Positions 45,589 to 54,245 of a stretch of 64,000 nucleotides of DNA are shown piece by piece; the stretch's first letter is position 1, and each line of letters opens with the position of its first letter. This DNA comes from an uncultured Lachnospiraceae bacterium (lineage in GTDB: Bacteria; Bacillota; Clostridia; Lachnospirales; Lachnospiraceae). Location of the stretch: NCBI GenBank assembly GCA_934343915.1, contig CAKRIL010000019.1, positions 1-64,000 of the forward strand, written 5' to 3'. The translations under genes and the position numbers were made by a program. A model generated the notes under the pieces. That model did not search any database. It had not been told where the DNA came from and saw only the letters and a program-made list of their open reading frames with translations.

Positions 45589-46681
45589 TGAGAATGAAGA
45601 AGTATTATTACGTGTAGAGCACCTTTGCCAGTATTTTAAGATTAATAAGGCTGTTGATGATGTAAGCTTTGACATCAAGAAGGGCGAGGTATTCGGTCTT
45701 GTTGGAGAGTCAGGCTGTGGTAAGACAACAACAGGCCGTTCAATTATCAAGCTCTACAATATCACATCAGGAAATATCTATTTCAAGGGCAAGAGAATCG
45801 CAGCAGGTACTCTTTCCTATAAGAATAATATTGAGAATGCCCAGGAGCAGTACAAGGCTGATGTTGAGGTGATTAAGAAGTCCGCGCTCAGTGATACTGA
45901 GAAGAAGTCTGAGCTTACCAAGAAAAAGAGCGAGCTTAAGGAATATATCGACAAGCAGCGTGCAGAGATAAAGTCAGCAAGAGCTGACCACAAGAGACAG
46001 AAGTTCAACACTGAGATTCAGATGATTTTCCAGGATCCTATCGCTTCTCTTGACCCTCGTATGACAGTAGGTCAGATTATTGCCGAGGGACTTATCATCC
46101 GCGGTGAGAAGGATAAGAAGAAGATTGAGGAGAAGGTATATGAGGTTCTTGAGATGGTTGGTCTCGTAAGAGAGCATGCCGGAAGATATCCTCATGAGTT
46201 CTCAGGTGGACAGAGACAGCGTATCGGTGTCGCAAGAGCGGTTATTATGAACCCTGAGCTTATCATCGCAGATGAGCCTGTCAGTGCTCTCGATGTATCC
46301 ATTCAGGCACAGGTTATCAATCTTCTTGATGACCTCCGCCATAAGATGGGTCTTACGGTTCTTTTCATCGCACATGACCTGTCAGTAGTAAAGTACTTCT
46401 CCGACAGAATAGGTGTTATGTACTTTGGTAAGCTTGTTGAGCTTGCCACATCGGACGAGCTGTTCGAGCATCCGCTTCATCCGTATACAAGGTCACTTCT
46501 TTCAGCGATTCCTATGCCGGATCCTGATTACGAGAAGCAGCGTAAGAGAATAACTTACGTTCCGCTCCGTGACCATGATTATACGAAGGAGCAGCCGACA
46601 CTCCGAGAGGTTGCACCGGGACATTTTGTTCACTGCAATCAGGAGGAGTTCGACAGATACCAGTTGGAGCTTAAGAAATAA
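45578..46681 (+). CDS. oppF: Oligopeptide ABC transporter ATPase OppF with coiled-coil insertion
   Basis: This 367-residue ATPase has Walker A GESGCGKTT (43-51), Q-loop FQDPIASLDP (Gln152), signature SGGQRQR and Walker B LIIADEPVSALD. Between Walker A and Q-loop lies about 50 extra residues (about 80-142) rich in Lys, Glu and Ser, a likely coiled coil. Its start lies inside the end of oppD (ATGCCGAATAATG), which implies translational coupling. The last base is shared with the next start. Confidence 0.93.
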   Translation: MPNNENEEVLLRVEHLCQYFKINKAVDDVSFDIKKGEVFGLVGESGCGKTTTGRSIIKLYNITSGNIYFKGKRIAAGTLSYKNNIENAQEQYKADVEVIKKSALSDTEKKSELTKKKSELKEYIDKQRAEIKSARADHKRQKFNTEIQMIFQDPIASLDPRMTVGQIIAEGLIIRGEKDKKKIEEKVYEVLEMVGLVREHAGRYPHEFSGGQRQRIGVARAVIMNPELIIADEPVSALDVSIQAQVINLLDDLRHKMGLTVLFIAHDLSVVKYFSDRIGVMYFGKLVELATSDELFEHPLHPYTRSLLSAIPMPDPDYEKQRKRITYVPLRDHDYTKEQPTLREVAPGHFVHCNQEEFDRYQLELKK

Positions 46682-47121
46682 TGACAGGTAATGGCAATAA
46701 ATTTGTTACGTTTCTGAAAAATAATTGGATAAAATATCTTGTGCAGACCGTGATTGCGCTTATGCTCTCGCTCATAATAATGAACCTGAGAGGTGCATTT
46801 GATTCCGAGGCTGCCGCGGCTGACAGATTCAAAGCAGTATGTGACGGATTTTCCGTGACAGCGATGCTCTATATCAGCTTCGGTATTCTCATGTGGGTAT
46901 CGACAACGGGATTCTTTGATATATTCGGCTATGCGTTCCGCAAGGGCGCACATGCGATTATTCCGGGAATGGGACTTGATAAGAGCAATAAGAGCTATTA
47001 CGATTATAAGCAGGATAAGATGGACAAGCGTAATACCAAGCCGATGTATTCGACGTTGATTATCGGTGTGCTGTTTCTTATTGTAAGTGCGATTTTGGTC
47101 GCGCGATGGTATTCCCTTTAA
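46681..47121 (+). CDS. DUF3899-like membrane protein
   Basis: This 146-residue protein has three membrane helices (about 17-36, 57-85 and 123-142) and a soluble loop (about 85-120) with FGYAFRKGAHAI and a Tyr/Lys-rich stretch, features of DUF3899 proteins. Its ATG overlaps the oppF stop (TAATG), so it is the last gene of the opp operon. It may assist or regulate the transporter; no direct evidence. Confidence 0.75.
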   Translation: MTGNGNKFVTFLKNNWIKYLVQTVIALMLSLIIMNLRGAFDSEAAAADRFKAVCDGFSVTAMLYISFGILMWVSTTGFFDIFGYAFRKGAHAIIPGMGLDKSNKSYYDYKQDKMDKRNTKPMYSTLIIGVLFLIVSAILVARWYSL

Positions 47122-47128
47122 AAAACTA

Positions 47129-47157
47129 TTGACTTTCAAGCGGAGTTAGATTACACT
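47129..47157 (+). promoter_or_regulatory. Promoter of small Cys-rich membrane protein gene
   Basis: TTGACT at 47129-47134 and TACACT at 47152-47157, with a 17-base spacer. Confidence 0.6.
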
Positions 47158-47185
47158 AACATACGAAGATAGGAGGTCAGAGGAT

Positions 47186-47323
47186 ATGGGAACAGTGATA
47201 GTAGCAGCAGTGCTTGCTGCAGTTGTTGGGCTTATTATCCGTGGTATGGTTAAAGATAAGAAGTCCGGTAAGTCACCTGTCTGCGGCGGTGATTGCAGCA
47301 GATGCAAGGGGCATTGCCATTGA
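47186..47323 (+). CDS. FeoB-associated Cys-rich membrane protein
   Basis: This 45-residue protein begins MGTVIVAAVLAAVVGLII, one membrane helix, followed by RGMVKDKKSGKS and a cysteine/histidine cluster CGGDCSRCKGHCH. That layout matches the small FeoB-associated family, thought to help iron(II) import. No feoA or feoB lies nearby, so this copy is an orphan. AGGAGGTCAGAGGAT precedes the ATG and it has its own promoter and terminator. Confidence 0.8.
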   Translation: MGTVIVAAVLAAVVGLIIRGMVKDKKSGKSPVCGGDCSRCKGHCH

Positions 47324-47373
47324 TGTATGACAGAAGCCGATTTAATTACACAGGTATAACATAACAGAACTGT

Positions 47374-47410
47374 CGCAGCTATGATTTAATTATCATAGCT
47401 GCGATTTTTT
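47374..47410 (+). terminator. Intrinsic terminator after Cys-rich protein gene
   Basis: A 12-bp perfect stem (47374-47385 with 47392-47403) followed by TTTTTT. Confidence 0.9.
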
Positions 47411-47452
47411 GTGCAGATTACGCATAAAAATGTTTATTTTCTGATGTAAATA

Positions 47453-47461
47453 TGGTATAAT
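47453..47461 (+). promoter_or_regulatory. Extended -10 promoter of chemoreceptor gene
   Basis: TGGTATAAT at 47453-47461 is an extended -10 box; the -35 region (TTTATT at 47433-47438) is weak. Confidence 0.5.
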
Positions 47462-47546
47462 TGTAGAACAAAATAAATCAAAACATATTTGTTTTACAAG
47501 AATAGATATGTATTTATTGTGTGAGGATGAATGTAGGAGGTAGCGT

Positions 47547-48317
47547 ATGGAGATTAGGGATTTTGCTGACATGAACAAGTTCGAAGAGATTATGAAGAAC
47601 TGGGCTTTGGCGACAGGGCTTGCGACAGTGGCAGTTGGCATGGATGGTAAGTACATATCAGATTGCTATAATTTTACCGATTTCTGTATCAAGCTGACAA
47701 GAGGCAGCAAGGAAGGCTGCAGAAGATGTGAGAAGTGTGACAGAGAGGGTAAGGGAGTATATCATTGCCATGCAGGTCTTATTGATTTCGGAATAGACCT
47801 TACCATCAATGGAGAGAAGGTCGGTTCTGTTATCGGAGGACAGGTTCTTCCGGAGCATCCTGATGAGGATAAGTTCCGTCAGGTTGCAAGAGAGATTGGC
47901 GTGGATGAGGATAAGTATATTGATGCACTCGCCAAGGTTAATGTTCGCACAGAGGAGTCTATCAATGCATCGGCAGAGCTGTTGGGACAGGTACTCAACA
48001 ACTTTATCAATGCCGAGTATTCAAGCAAGGTCAACGGTGAGATAATCAGTAATCTTACGGAAGGTGTCAATGAGGCTAACCATCTTGTTGAGGAGATTAA
48101 GAAGAAGACCGGAGAGCTCCGTTCAATACAGAGCAAGCAGAAGATTCTTGCACTCAACGCAAGTATTGAAGCTGCAAGAGCAGGAGAGATGGGAGCAGGC
48201 TTCTCGGTAGTTGCAGGAGAGGTTGGCAAGCTTTCTGAGAAGAGTTCTTCTGTCAATAAGGATATTGAGGATATAGTTACCAAGATATCAGATGTTGTAT
48301 CTGCAATGAAGAAGTAA
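47547..48317 (+). CDS. Soluble chemoreceptor with PocR sensor domain
   Basis: This 256-residue protein has an N-terminal PocR domain (about 8-155) with the cysteine cluster CRRCEKCDREG and CHAGL, and a short C-terminal MCP signalling tip with KQKILALNASIEAARAGEMG and GFSVVAGEVGKLSEKSS. It lacks membrane helices. PocR domains bind small metabolites such as propanediol-type compounds. The receptor would act on CheA in the cytoplasm, which implies a motile or chemotaxis-capable cell. GGAGGTAGCGT precedes the ATG. Confidence 0.88.
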   Translation: MEIRDFADMNKFEEIMKNWALATGLATVAVGMDGKYISDCYNFTDFCIKLTRGSKEGCRRCEKCDREGKGVYHCHAGLIDFGIDLTINGEKVGSVIGGQVLPEHPDEDKFRQVAREIGVDEDKYIDALAKVNVRTEESINASAELLGQVLNNFINAEYSSKVNGEIISNLTEGVNEANHLVEEIKKKTGELRSIQSKQKILALNASIEAARAGEMGAGFSVVAGEVGKLSEKSSSVNKDIEDIVTKISDVVSAMKK

Positions 48318-48365
48318 TTTTAAGCTGTAAATAAAGCGGCATTTATCAATGCATGAATGTGAAGT

Positions 48366-48422
48366 ACCACATATGAGCCTACGGCAGACATTATAGTCTT
48401 TGCTCATATGTGGTCTTTTTTT
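48366..48422 (+). terminator. Intrinsic terminator after chemoreceptor gene
   Basis: A 13-bp perfect stem (48366-48378 with 48402-48414) is followed by C and seven Ts. Confidence 0.9.
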
Positions 48423-48522
48423 GTTAGCAAAAAAAGACAGTTCTTTTGCAAATAAGGTTGTTTATTTTTTGCATAAATAGTAGTATTGTATATTTAGAAT
48501 GTGGTTTTAATTTGTTTTATGT

Positions 48523-48551
48523 TTGTTTTTGATTGGTTTTATAAGTATAAT
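48523..48551 (+). promoter_or_regulatory. Promoter of rhaD
   Basis: TTGTTT at 48523-48528 and TATAAT at 48546-48551 with a 17-base spacer, in a T-rich region. The -10 box is only about 15 bases before the start codon, so the leader is very short and a start of transcription further upstream is also possible. Confidence 0.4.
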
Positions 48552-48566
48552 ATATAGGAGGTTACT

Positions 48567-49391
48567 ATGAACTTTTTGGAAGCAGAATTTGTGAAGGGCT
48601 TTATCAGAATGGCTGATGACGGATGGCAGCAGGGCTGGCATGAGAGGAACGGCGGTAATCTTTCATACCGCGTTAAGCCTGAGGAGGTTGAGAGCGTAAG
48701 AACATTCTTCGCTCCTAAGGAGTGGCAGCCGATAGGTACAAGCGTTCCTAAGCTTGCGGGAGAGTATTTCCTTGTTACCGGAAGCGGAAAGTATTTCCGT
48801 AATGTTGCGATTAAGCCTGAGGACTCTATCTGTATGATAGAGATTGATGGTACAGGTGAGCAGTACCGTATCGTGTGGGGACTTGTAAATGGCGGCAGAC
48901 CTACAAGCGAGCTTCCTTCACATCTTATGAACCATGAGGTTAAGAAGGTTCTTACGGACGGAAGATACAGAGTTATCTACCACGCGCACACGACGAATAT
49001 AATTGCTCTTACATTCGTCCTTCCTCTCGAGGATAAGGTATTTACAAGAGAGCTTTGGGAGATGGCTACAGAGTGTCCTGTTGTATTCCCAAGCGGAGTG
49101 GGTGTTGTGCCTTGGATGGTTCCGGGTGGAAGAGATATTGCGGTTGCAACCAGTGAGCTTATGAAGAAGTATGATGTTGCCATATGGGCTCATCACGGAA
49201 TGTTCGCTGCAGGAGAGGACTTCGACCTTACCTTCGGTCTTATGCATACTGTTGAGAAGTCGGCAGAGATTCTTGTTAAGATGCTCTCTATGACACCTGA
49301 CAAGCGTCAGACAATACAGCCTGATGACTTCCGCCACCTTGCAAAGGATTTCAAGGTTACACTTCCTGAAGAATTCCTTTATGAGAAGTAA
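48567..49391 (+). CDS. rhaD: Rhamnulose-1-phosphate aldolase
   Basis: RhaD splits L-rhamnulose 1-phosphate into dihydroxyacetone phosphate and lactaldehyde. The 274-residue class II aldolase has GGNLSYR, the SELPSHL glutamate, and zinc ligands in YHAHTTN and WAHHGMF. TAGGAGG precedes the ATG. No rhaA, rhaB or transporter is adjacent, so the rest of the pathway lies elsewhere. The PocR receptor upstream belongs to a family often tied to propanediol, a product of rhamnose breakdown, but each gene has its own terminator. Confidence 0.93.
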   Translation: MNFLEAEFVKGFIRMADDGWQQGWHERNGGNLSYRVKPEEVESVRTFFAPKEWQPIGTSVPKLAGEYFLVTGSGKYFRNVAIKPEDSICMIEIDGTGEQYRIVWGLVNGGRPTSELPSHLMNHEVKKVLTDGRYRVIYHAHTTNIIALTFVLPLEDKVFTRELWEMATECPVVFPSGVGVVPWMVPGGRDIAVATSELMKKYDVAIWAHHGMFAAGEDFDLTFGLMHTVEKSAEILVKMLSMTPDKRQTIQPDDFRHLAKDFKVTLPEEFLYEK

Positions 49392-49426
49392 AGAAAAAAA
49401 CACAAAAATTTAACTACAAATAACAG

Positions 49427-49476
49427 CACCAATCTGTTATAATCATTAAGAGTGATTAGACAGGTTGGTGTTTTTT
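49427..49476 (+). terminator. Terminator after rhaD, touching next start codon
   Basis: CACCAATCTGT (49427-49437) pairs with ACAGGTTGGTG (49460-49470) with one wobble, an inner ATCA/TGAT stem, and six Ts at 49471-49476. The ATG of the pseudouridine synthase is the next base, so the terminator replaces its normal leader. Confidence 0.85.
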
Positions 49477-50106
49477 ATGCAGCAGGGAAATCTATACTAT
49501 ATGTTCAACAAGCCGCAGGGGTGTATAACGGCAAGAAGTGACCTGCAGCAGAGGACGGTTATGGAATATTTTCCGCCGGAGCTTGCAGGTGAGCTTTTTC
49601 CGGTAGGGAGACTTGATAAGGATACAGAGGGACTTCTATTTTTTACCAATGACGGACATTTTGACCAGAGGCTTATGCATCCGAAGCATCACGCACCGAA
49701 GCTGTATTATCTGTTCGCGATGGGACAGCTTGATGAGGCAGCGATAGACAGAATAGAGAGCGGTCAGGAGCTTGAAGGTGAGAAGAAGCCGACCAAGGGA
49801 GCAAGGCTTACCATAACTGAGAACGGGAGATATGAGGAGTTCGAGGGACGATTCGTACCTAAGAAGCGGTTCAGGGATAATGAATATAACAGAAACAGAC
49901 CCGTGCTTGCGGCGGAGCTTGAGATATATGAGGGAAGAAAGCATCAGGTCAAGAGAATGATGCTGGCGGAGGGATGCCGCGTTATATATCTTAAAAGGCT
50001 TGAAATCGGCGGGGTAAGGCTTGATGACAGCCTCAAGCCGGGAGAATACAGAGAACTGACACAGAAGGAATACGACACATTGATGTCAGGTGATTGGAAG
50101 AATTAG
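49477..50106 (+). CDS. RsuA/RluB-family pseudouridine synthase without S4 domain
   Basis: This 209-residue enzyme converts uridine to pseudouridine in rRNA. The catalytic block GRLDKDTEGLLFFTND has Asp47, and the family sequences LMHPKHHAPKLYYLF and EGRKHQVKRMM are clear. The usual N-terminal S4 RNA-binding domain is absent, as in RluE-like members. ATG 49477 directly follows the T run of the rhaD terminator; GGTTGGTG in the stem is the only ribosome-like site. An in-frame ATG at 49501 is possible. It is followed after 3 bases by the TetM-like gene. Confidence 0.88.
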   Translation: MQQGNLYYMFNKPQGCITARSDLQQRTVMEYFPPELAGELFPVGRLDKDTEGLLFFTNDGHFDQRLMHPKHHAPKLYYLFAMGQLDEAAIDRIESGQELEGEKKPTKGARLTITENGRYEEFEGRFVPKKRFRDNEYNRNRPVLAAELEIYEGRKHQVKRMMLAEGCRVIYLKRLEIGGVRLDDSLKPGEYRELTQKEYDTLMSGDWKN

Positions 50107-50109
50107 AAT

Positions 50110-52785
50110 ATGAAGAATATAGTTGTAGGAATGCTTGCACATGTCGATGCGGGCAAGACGACCTTGTCGGAGGGACTTTTATATACAGGTAATGTCATAA
50201 GAAAGCTGGGAAGAGTGGACAATAAGGATGCTTTTCTCGATACGGATAAGCTTGAGCGCTTGAGGGGAATCACGATATTTGCGAAGCAGGCTGTCATAAA
50301 GACGGATAATACATATTTTACCCTGCTTGACACTCCCGGACATGTGGATTTCTCGGCGGAGATGGAGAGAACGCTTGCGGTTCTCGACTATGCCGTGCTT
50401 GTGATAAGCGGTGCAGACGGGGTTCAGGCGCATACAAGGACGGTGTGGAAGCTGCTTGCACAGTATAATATACCGACATTTGTATTTATCAATAAGATGG
50501 ATCAGCCCGGGACGAATAGGGATAAGCTTATGGATGAGCTTCAGCGTGAGCTGTCGGGCTGCTGTATAGATTTTGATGAGGAAAAGGCACAGTTATATGA
50601 GAATCTTGCAATGTGCGACGAGCACTGCATGGAGGAGTATTTAGAGAATGCGGCGGTAGATGAGCGGACGATGGCGGAGGCGGTAAGACGCAGGAATGTG
50701 TTTCCATGCGTATTCGGCTCTGCGCTTAAGCTGTACAGGGTGGACAGGCTGTTCGAGCTTCTTGATAAGTATACAATTATGCCCGAATATCCGAAGGAGC
50801 AGTTCGGTGCCAGAGTGTACAAGATTTCAAGGGATGAGCAGGATAACAGACTCACATATCTTAAGGTGACGGCGGGACTTCTCAAGGTGAGACAGCTTGT
50901 GGGCGAGGATAAGGCGGCACAGCTTAGAATATATTCGGGCAGCAGATATGAGACCTGCGATACGGTGTATCAGGGTATGATATGTGCTGTGCAGGGACTT
51001 AACGGGACGTATCCGGGACAGGCGCTCGGGTGTGCAGTCGGTAATGTTCATGCGGTGCTTGAGCCTGTGCTTGATTACAGAATCAAGCCGCTTGATGATA
51101 TTACTCCGGCGAAGCTTCTGATGTATCTTAAGGAGCTTGAGGAGGAGGAACCGCAGCTTAGCATTGCATGGAGCGAGGAATTGGCGGAGCTTCATGTCAA
51201 GCTTATGGGTGAGGTACAGACGGAGGTACTGAAAAGTATCATTAAAGACAGGTACAATGTCGATGTCGAGTTCGACGAGGGAAGCGTGGTATATAAAGAG
51301 ACTGTCGCGGGGAAGAGTGAGGGAATAGGACATTTTGAACCGCTAAGGCATTACGCCGAGGTACATATACTTATAGAACCGGGAGAGAGAGGAAGCGGAA
51401 TCACCATATCCTCTGAATGCAGGGAGGATATACTTGACCGTAACTGGCAGCGGCTTATAATGACACATCTTGCGGAGAGGGAGCACAAGGGCGTGCTCAC
51501 GGGCTCCGTTCTTACTGATGTGCATTTTACACTGCTTACCGGGCGCGCCCATCAGAAGCATACAGAGGGCGGTGATTTCAGACAGGCAGTGTACAGAGCG
51601 GTGAGACAGGGGCTTATGAAGGCTGAGAATGTGCTGCTTGAGCCATATTACAGCTTCATCCTTGAGCTGCCGCAGAGCTATCTCGGACGAGCCATGACCG
51701 ATGTGGAGAGAATGTCGGGACAGTGTGCCCCGCCTGAGCTTAATGAAGGAAAGGCGGTTCTGACGGGAAGAGCTCCCGTCGTAACCATGAGAAATTATCA
51801 GAAGGAAGTAAATGCATATACAAGAGGCGAGGGACATCTGACGCTGTTCTCAGACGGATATGATATATGCCATAACACTGACGAGGTGATTGCAGAGAGA
51901 AGGTATGACCCTGATGCCGATACAGCCAATCCTTCATCTTCGGTGTTCTGTGCTCACGGCTCGGGCTTCGTGGTGCCGTGGGATGAGGTCAGTGAATACA
52001 TGCATCTGGAAGCGGTGCTTCTTGATGACGGAAGCCTGAGGGACCTGAATGAGAAGGAGCTTAAGCTTATCAATCCTGCGGCGGCTGCAAGAGCGCAGAG
52101 CGATGAGGAGGCATATTATGCCCTTGGCACGGAGGAGATAGATGCCATAATCGCGAGAACCTCCCATGCCAACAGCCACGGCAAGGGTGAGGTCAAGCAG
52201 TGGAAGCGTTCAAGAGGGATGCAGACTGTGTACGATTACGGAAGCTCTTCGCAGAGCAGTGGAAAAAGCCGGGAAAACAAGGAAAAATATCTTCTTGTTG
52301 ACGGATATAATGTGGTGTTCGCGTGGGACAGCCTCAAGGAAATCGCGGATGTGAATATTGACGGCGCGAGAGGCAGACTGTTAGATATACTATGCAACTA
52401 TCAGGCGATAAAGAAGATTAATCTGATTGCCGTGTTCGATGCCTACCGTGTTCCGGGGCATGAGACAGAATATCTTGATTATCACAATATTCATGTCGTC
52501 TACACCAAGGAGGCTGAGACAGCGGACAGATATATAGAGCGCTTCGCGCATGAGAACGGGCAGAAATATGATGTCACCGTTGTCACGTCCGACGGGCTCG
52601 AGCAGATTATCATAAGAGGACAGGGATGCCATCTTATATCATCGAGGGATTTTGAAAAAGAGGTTGAAGCCGCATCAAGGAAGCTCAATGAGGACTATAC
52701 GGCTTCACAACAGCGTGAGAGAAGCTGTTTGGGAGACCATGAGGCATTTAAGAGTATTAATATTTCAGACGATAAAGAGGTCTAG
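50110..52785 (+). CDS. TetM-like translation GTPase fused to Rae1/YacP NYN nuclease
   Basis: This 891-residue protein has an EF-G/TetM-type GTPase (about 1-220; G1 AHVDAGKTTLSE, G3 DTPGHVDFSAEMER, G4 NKMDQ), then domains II-V including LLEPYYSFILELPQSYLGRAM, the counterpart of a conserved TetM segment. A linker (about 690-725) leads to an NYN/PIN domain (about 726-870) with KYLLVDGYNVVFAW (Asp731), YTKEAETADRYIE and VTSDG, closely like Rae1 (YacP), which cuts mRNA in the ribosomal A site. The fusion places a nuclease on a ribosome-binding GTPase. It is translationally linked to the pseudouridine synthase. Confidence 0.9.
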   Translation: MKNIVVGMLAHVDAGKTTLSEGLLYTGNVIRKLGRVDNKDAFLDTDKLERLRGITIFAKQAVIKTDNTYFTLLDTPGHVDFSAEMERTLAVLDYAVLVISGADGVQAHTRTVWKLLAQYNIPTFVFINKMDQPGTNRDKLMDELQRELSGCCIDFDEEKAQLYENLAMCDEHCMEEYLENAAVDERTMAEAVRRRNVFPCVFGSALKLYRVDRLFELLDKYTIMPEYPKEQFGARVYKISRDEQDNRLTYLKVTAGLLKVRQLVGEDKAAQLRIYSGSRYETCDTVYQGMICAVQGLNGTYPGQALGCAVGNVHAVLEPVLDYRIKPLDDITPAKLLMYLKELEEEEPQLSIAWSEELAELHVKLMGEVQTEVLKSIIKDRYNVDVEFDEGSVVYKETVAGKSEGIGHFEPLRHYAEVHILIEPGERGSGITISSECREDILDRNWQRLIMTHLAEREHKGVLTGSVLTDVHFTLLTGRAHQKHTEGGDFRQAVYRAVRQGLMKAENVLLEPYYSFILELPQSYLGRAMTDVERMSGQCAPPELNEGKAVLTGRAPVVTMRNYQKEVNAYTRGEGHLTLFSDGYDICHNTDEVIAERRYDPDADTANPSSSVFCAHGSGFVVPWDEVSEYMHLEAVLLDDGSLRDLNEKELKLINPAAAARAQSDEEAYYALGTEEIDAIIARTSHANSHGKGEVKQWKRSRGMQTVYDYGSSSQSSGKSRENKEKYLLVDGYNVVFAWDSLKEIADVNIDGARGRLLDILCNYQAIKKINLIAVFDAYRVPGHETEYLDYHNIHVVYTKEAETADRYIERFAHENGQKYDVTVVTSDGLEQIIIRGQGCHLISSRDFEKEVEAASRKLNEDYTASQQRERSCLGDHEAFKSINISDDKEV

Positions 52786-52803
52786 ACCGGAGGATATGTG
52801 GAT

Positions 52804-53463
52804 ATGAAGTTTCGCAATGTGGATAAGAGAAGATTAATTATAGTTGTGTGTGCAGTAATTATGATGGGACTGGCATTGTCATTTTTAAACAGAACCAATT
52901 TCGGTACTGACCCATGTACGATGTTCAATCTCGGTATGTCGAGGTTGCTTGGAATAAGCCTTGGAACGTGGCAGGCAATTTTTAATTCCTTCTTATTCAT
53001 TTTCGTATTTATTTTTGCGCGAAATCAGATTGGCTGGGGAACTCTTGCCAATATGTTCCTTGTGGGATACAGCTTCGACTTCTTCACATGGCTCAACAAT
53101 AAGTGGATAACCGAGGGAATGTTCGATTCGCTTGCAGTGAGAATACTGGTGATGATACCGTCACTTGCACTGTTCATAATTGCGGCTTCTGCATACATGG
53201 GGGCATCGCTCGGAACATCACCGTATGATGCGATTTCGTATATACTTGCAGATAAGATTAAGAAGGTGCCTTTTAAGGTCGTGAGAATATGTTATGACCT
53301 TGTTGTGTGTGCCGCCGGCTGGGCGCTTGGCTCCACACTCGGAATAGTGACGGTTATAATGTCATTTGCACTCGGTCCCGTGATAACATGGATGACGAAC
53401 AATGTGATTGACAGATATCTTATAGCAGACAAGAATGGTTCCAAAGGTACAAAGCAGAATTAA
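52804..53463 (+). CDS. YczE/YyaS-family membrane protein
   Basis: This 219-residue protein has about five or six membrane helices and the paired motifs NFGTDPCTMFNLG and LGTSPYDAISY, typical of the YczE/YyaS family. Function unknown; relatives affect antibiotic-related phenotypes in bacilli. GGAGG lies 10 bases before ATG 52804; a GTG at 52798 is an alternative. It starts 18 bases after the TetM-like gene and precedes the alarmone synthetase, forming one operon. Confidence 0.82.
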   Translation: MKFRNVDKRRLIIVVCAVIMMGLALSFLNRTNFGTDPCTMFNLGMSRLLGISLGTWQAIFNSFLFIFVFIFARNQIGWGTLANMFLVGYSFDFFTWLNNKWITEGMFDSLAVRILVMIPSLALFIIAASAYMGASLGTSPYDAISYILADKIKKVPFKVVRICYDLVVCAAGWALGSTLGIVTVIMSFALGPVITWMTNNVIDRYLIADKNGSKGTKQN

Positions 53464-53485
53464 AAAGTATTGGCGGAGGATTACA

Positions 53486-54169
53486 ATGGAAATAATTGAT
53501 GAGTATAAGCTTGAAGTATTTAAAGAATATTTTGACAGGGGAGAGATGAAGCGCTTCAGGGAGCTCATGATGTACTATGAATGTGCTATGCTCGAGGTGA
53601 AGACTAAGCTTGACGTGCTCAACAAGGAGCTGTCGCTGAGAAAGAGCAGGAATCCCTTTGAGTCGATTAAGTGCCGTCTTAAGACACCGGAGAGCATCAT
53701 AGAGAAGCTTGACCGCAAGGGAATAGGCTTTTCTGTGGACAATATCGAGAAGGAGCTTAATGATATAGCGGGCATCCGTGTAATATGTTCATTCCCGGAT
53801 GACATCTATGCACTGATAGATTACCTTCTCGACCAGGATGACATAACGCTCATAGTCATGAAGGATTACATCAAGAATCCTAAGCCTAACGGGTACAGAA
53901 GCGTGCATCTGATTGTTGAGGTGCCGATTTTCCTGACCGACAAGAAGAAGCCTATGCGCGTTGAGGTTCAGTTCAGGACAATCGCAATGGATTTTTGGGC
54001 GAGTCTTGAACACAAGCTCAAGTACAAAAAGGATATAAAGAAGGCGGAGGACATATCGGAGCAGCTTTTTTACTGTGCCGAGCTTATCAGCCAGCTTGAC
54101 GCGAGAATGCAGCAGATAAGGGATAAGATAGAGGTGAACGAAAACACCGATATTCCGAATAATCATTGA
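53486..54169 (+). CDS. Small alarmone synthetase (RelQ/YjbM-like)
   Basis: This 227-residue protein is a single (p)ppGpp synthetase domain: LDRKGIGFSVDNIEKELNDI, AGIRVICSFPDDIYALI, NPKPNGYRSVHLIVEVP and VEVQFRTIAMDFWASLEHK. No hydrolase, TGS or ACT domain is present, so it makes (p)ppGpp without ribosome control by those domains. GGCGGAGGA precedes ATG 53486. It closes the operon that starts with the pseudouridine synthase, which ties ribosome handling to stringent signalling. Confidence 0.92.
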   Translation: MEIIDEYKLEVFKEYFDRGEMKRFRELMMYYECAMLEVKTKLDVLNKELSLRKSRNPFESIKCRLKTPESIIEKLDRKGIGFSVDNIEKELNDIAGIRVICSFPDDIYALIDYLLDQDDITLIVMKDYIKNPKPNGYRSVHLIVEVPIFLTDKKKPMRVEVQFRTIAMDFWASLEHKLKYKKDIKKAEDISEQLFYCAELISQLDARMQQIRDKIEVNENTDIPNNH

Positions 54170-54195
54170 CGTTGTATGTGAAGGTGGATTATACT
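54166..54195 (+). promoter_or_regulatory. Promoter of TPR lipoprotein operon
   Basis: TTGACG at 54166-54171, overlapping the alarmone synthetase stop codon, and TATACT at 54190-54195, with an 18-base spacer. Confidence 0.6.
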
Positions 54196-54245
54196 GTACA
54201 TAATTGGTTAATTAACAACATGCTATGCAATGAGAGAGGATTTTA

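Noticed and set aside
50110..52785. Tetracycline resistance gene
   Set aside because: It is TetM-like in fold, but it is fused to a nuclease and sits in a housekeeping operon without mobile DNA; resistance cannot be claimed.
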